Assembly (NCBI RefSeq): GCF_012927345.1
Contig: NZ_JABBGJ010000014.1
Span: forward strand, 119,159 to 183,158
From: Paraburkholderia polaris
GTDB lineage: Bacteria; Pseudomonadota; Gammaproteobacteria; Burkholderiales; Burkholderiaceae
Direction of reading: 5' to 3'
Length of the DNA stretch: 64,000 nt
Below are positions 63,793-64,000 of this stretch, piece after piece (position 1 is the first letter of the stretch; each line of letters begins with the position of its first letter). The notes under the pieces are model-generated. The model was not told where the DNA came from and did not search any database. It was given only the letters and a program-made list of their open reading frames with translations. A program made the position numbers and the translations under genes.

Positions 63793-64000
63793 ATGAAACG
63801 CTATTCAGCGGAAACCCGGGAATGGGCAATCCAGCAGATGATGCCGCCGTTCAATCGTGCGGTCATCGAGTTGTCAGGAGCGACGGGCATCACGACGGTG
63901 ACGCTACGGACCTGGCGGCAAAGTGCAAGACAGACAGGGAAATTCATGCCGGGCAATGGCAAAACCAGCGATCGATGGTCAAGCGCCGACAAGTTCAGGG
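63793..64000 (+). CDS. Transposase OrfA-like protein, N-terminal 69 codons (cut by window edge)
   Basis: The frame starts MKRYSAETREWAIQQMMPPF and contains a helix-turn-helix (VIELSGATGITTVTLRTWRQ), followed by GNGKTSDRWSSADKF. This layout resembles the small HTH transposase subunit (OrfA) of IS3-family-like elements common in Burkholderia; the exact IS family is uncertain because only the beginning is present. The left end of the IS must lie in 63718-63792; a terminal repeat cannot be identified without the right end. It sits about 75 bp from the inverted-repeat element. Confidence 0.65.
   Translation, partial: MKRYSAETREWAIQQMMPPFNRAVIELSGATGITTVTLRTWRQSARQTGKFMPGNGKTSDRWSSADKFR

Overview
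The window is a high-GC chromosomal segment whose gene content, gene order and protein sequences fit a Burkholderiales genome, most likely Paraburkholderia or a close Burkholderia relative. Indicators are the grpE-dnaK-dnaJ cluster with a fused pabB-pabC gene behind it, hrcA-nadK-recN, glnE, queA-tgt-yajC-secD-secF, katA/dps/oxyR/recG, and an intergenic repeat of the GCAAAGAAAG type that I associate from memory with Paraburkholderia. Most of the window is conserved housekeeping sequence; the accessory part is small.

Layout. 1-6.6 kb: start of purM (minus), a divergent AI-2E-family membrane protein, then hda, a HAD phosphatase, pcnB, folK, a deoxynucleoside kinase and panB on plus, with several 4-8 bp gene overlaps. 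6.6-16.5 kb: a minus-strand heat-shock and cofactor block (pabBC, dnaJ, dnaK, an amber-interrupted thioredoxin-like gene, grpE, an Hsp15-like S4 protein, hemH, hrcA). Sigma32-type promoters can be read upstream of grpE and, less perfectly, dnaK. 16.8-31.1 kb: nadK, recN, glnE (minus), a giant YhdP/AsmA-like protein, a nitrilase-family hydrolase, tldD, and aroG. The tldD-aroG gap holds a sigma70-like promoter, a 22-codon leader ORF with seven consecutive aromatic codons, and a complete set of mutually exclusive RNA stems ending in a terminator, that is, an apparent aromatic-amino-acid attenuator for aroG. 31.2-33.9 kb: a HigB/HigA-like toxin-antitoxin pair, hmp with an NsrR-type palindrome, and a cobalamin adenosyltransferase.

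34-42.5 kb: a D-lactate/glycolate-oxidase-like FAD protein, then glcD, glcE, glcF, followed by yggS-proC and ubiA. 42.5-49 kb: a 23-copy hexanucleotide repeat, then a peroxide-defence block on minus (dps, a small membrane protein, katA, a 46-codon ORF just before katA, oxyR with Cys199/Cys208, recG). 49-55.4 kb: queA, tgt, yajC, secD, secF. 55.5-58.9 kb: an MHS-type transporter and a cytochrome b561 plus two YceI-like periplasmic proteins. 59.2-63.1 kb: a pqiA-pqiA-pqiB-pqiC envelope lipid-transport operon. 63.1-64 kb: a roughly 490-bp element bounded by perfect 35-bp inverted repeats inside longer imperfect arms, then the start of a transposase cut by the window end.

The strongest candidate for something not routinely annotated is the aroG leader/attenuator at 29681-29871. 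Next are the inverted-repeat element at 63228-63717, the single-base amber in the thioredoxin gene, and simple-sequence expansions that recur both between genes and inside PabB and RecG. All calls are from reading the sequence; no database search was run.
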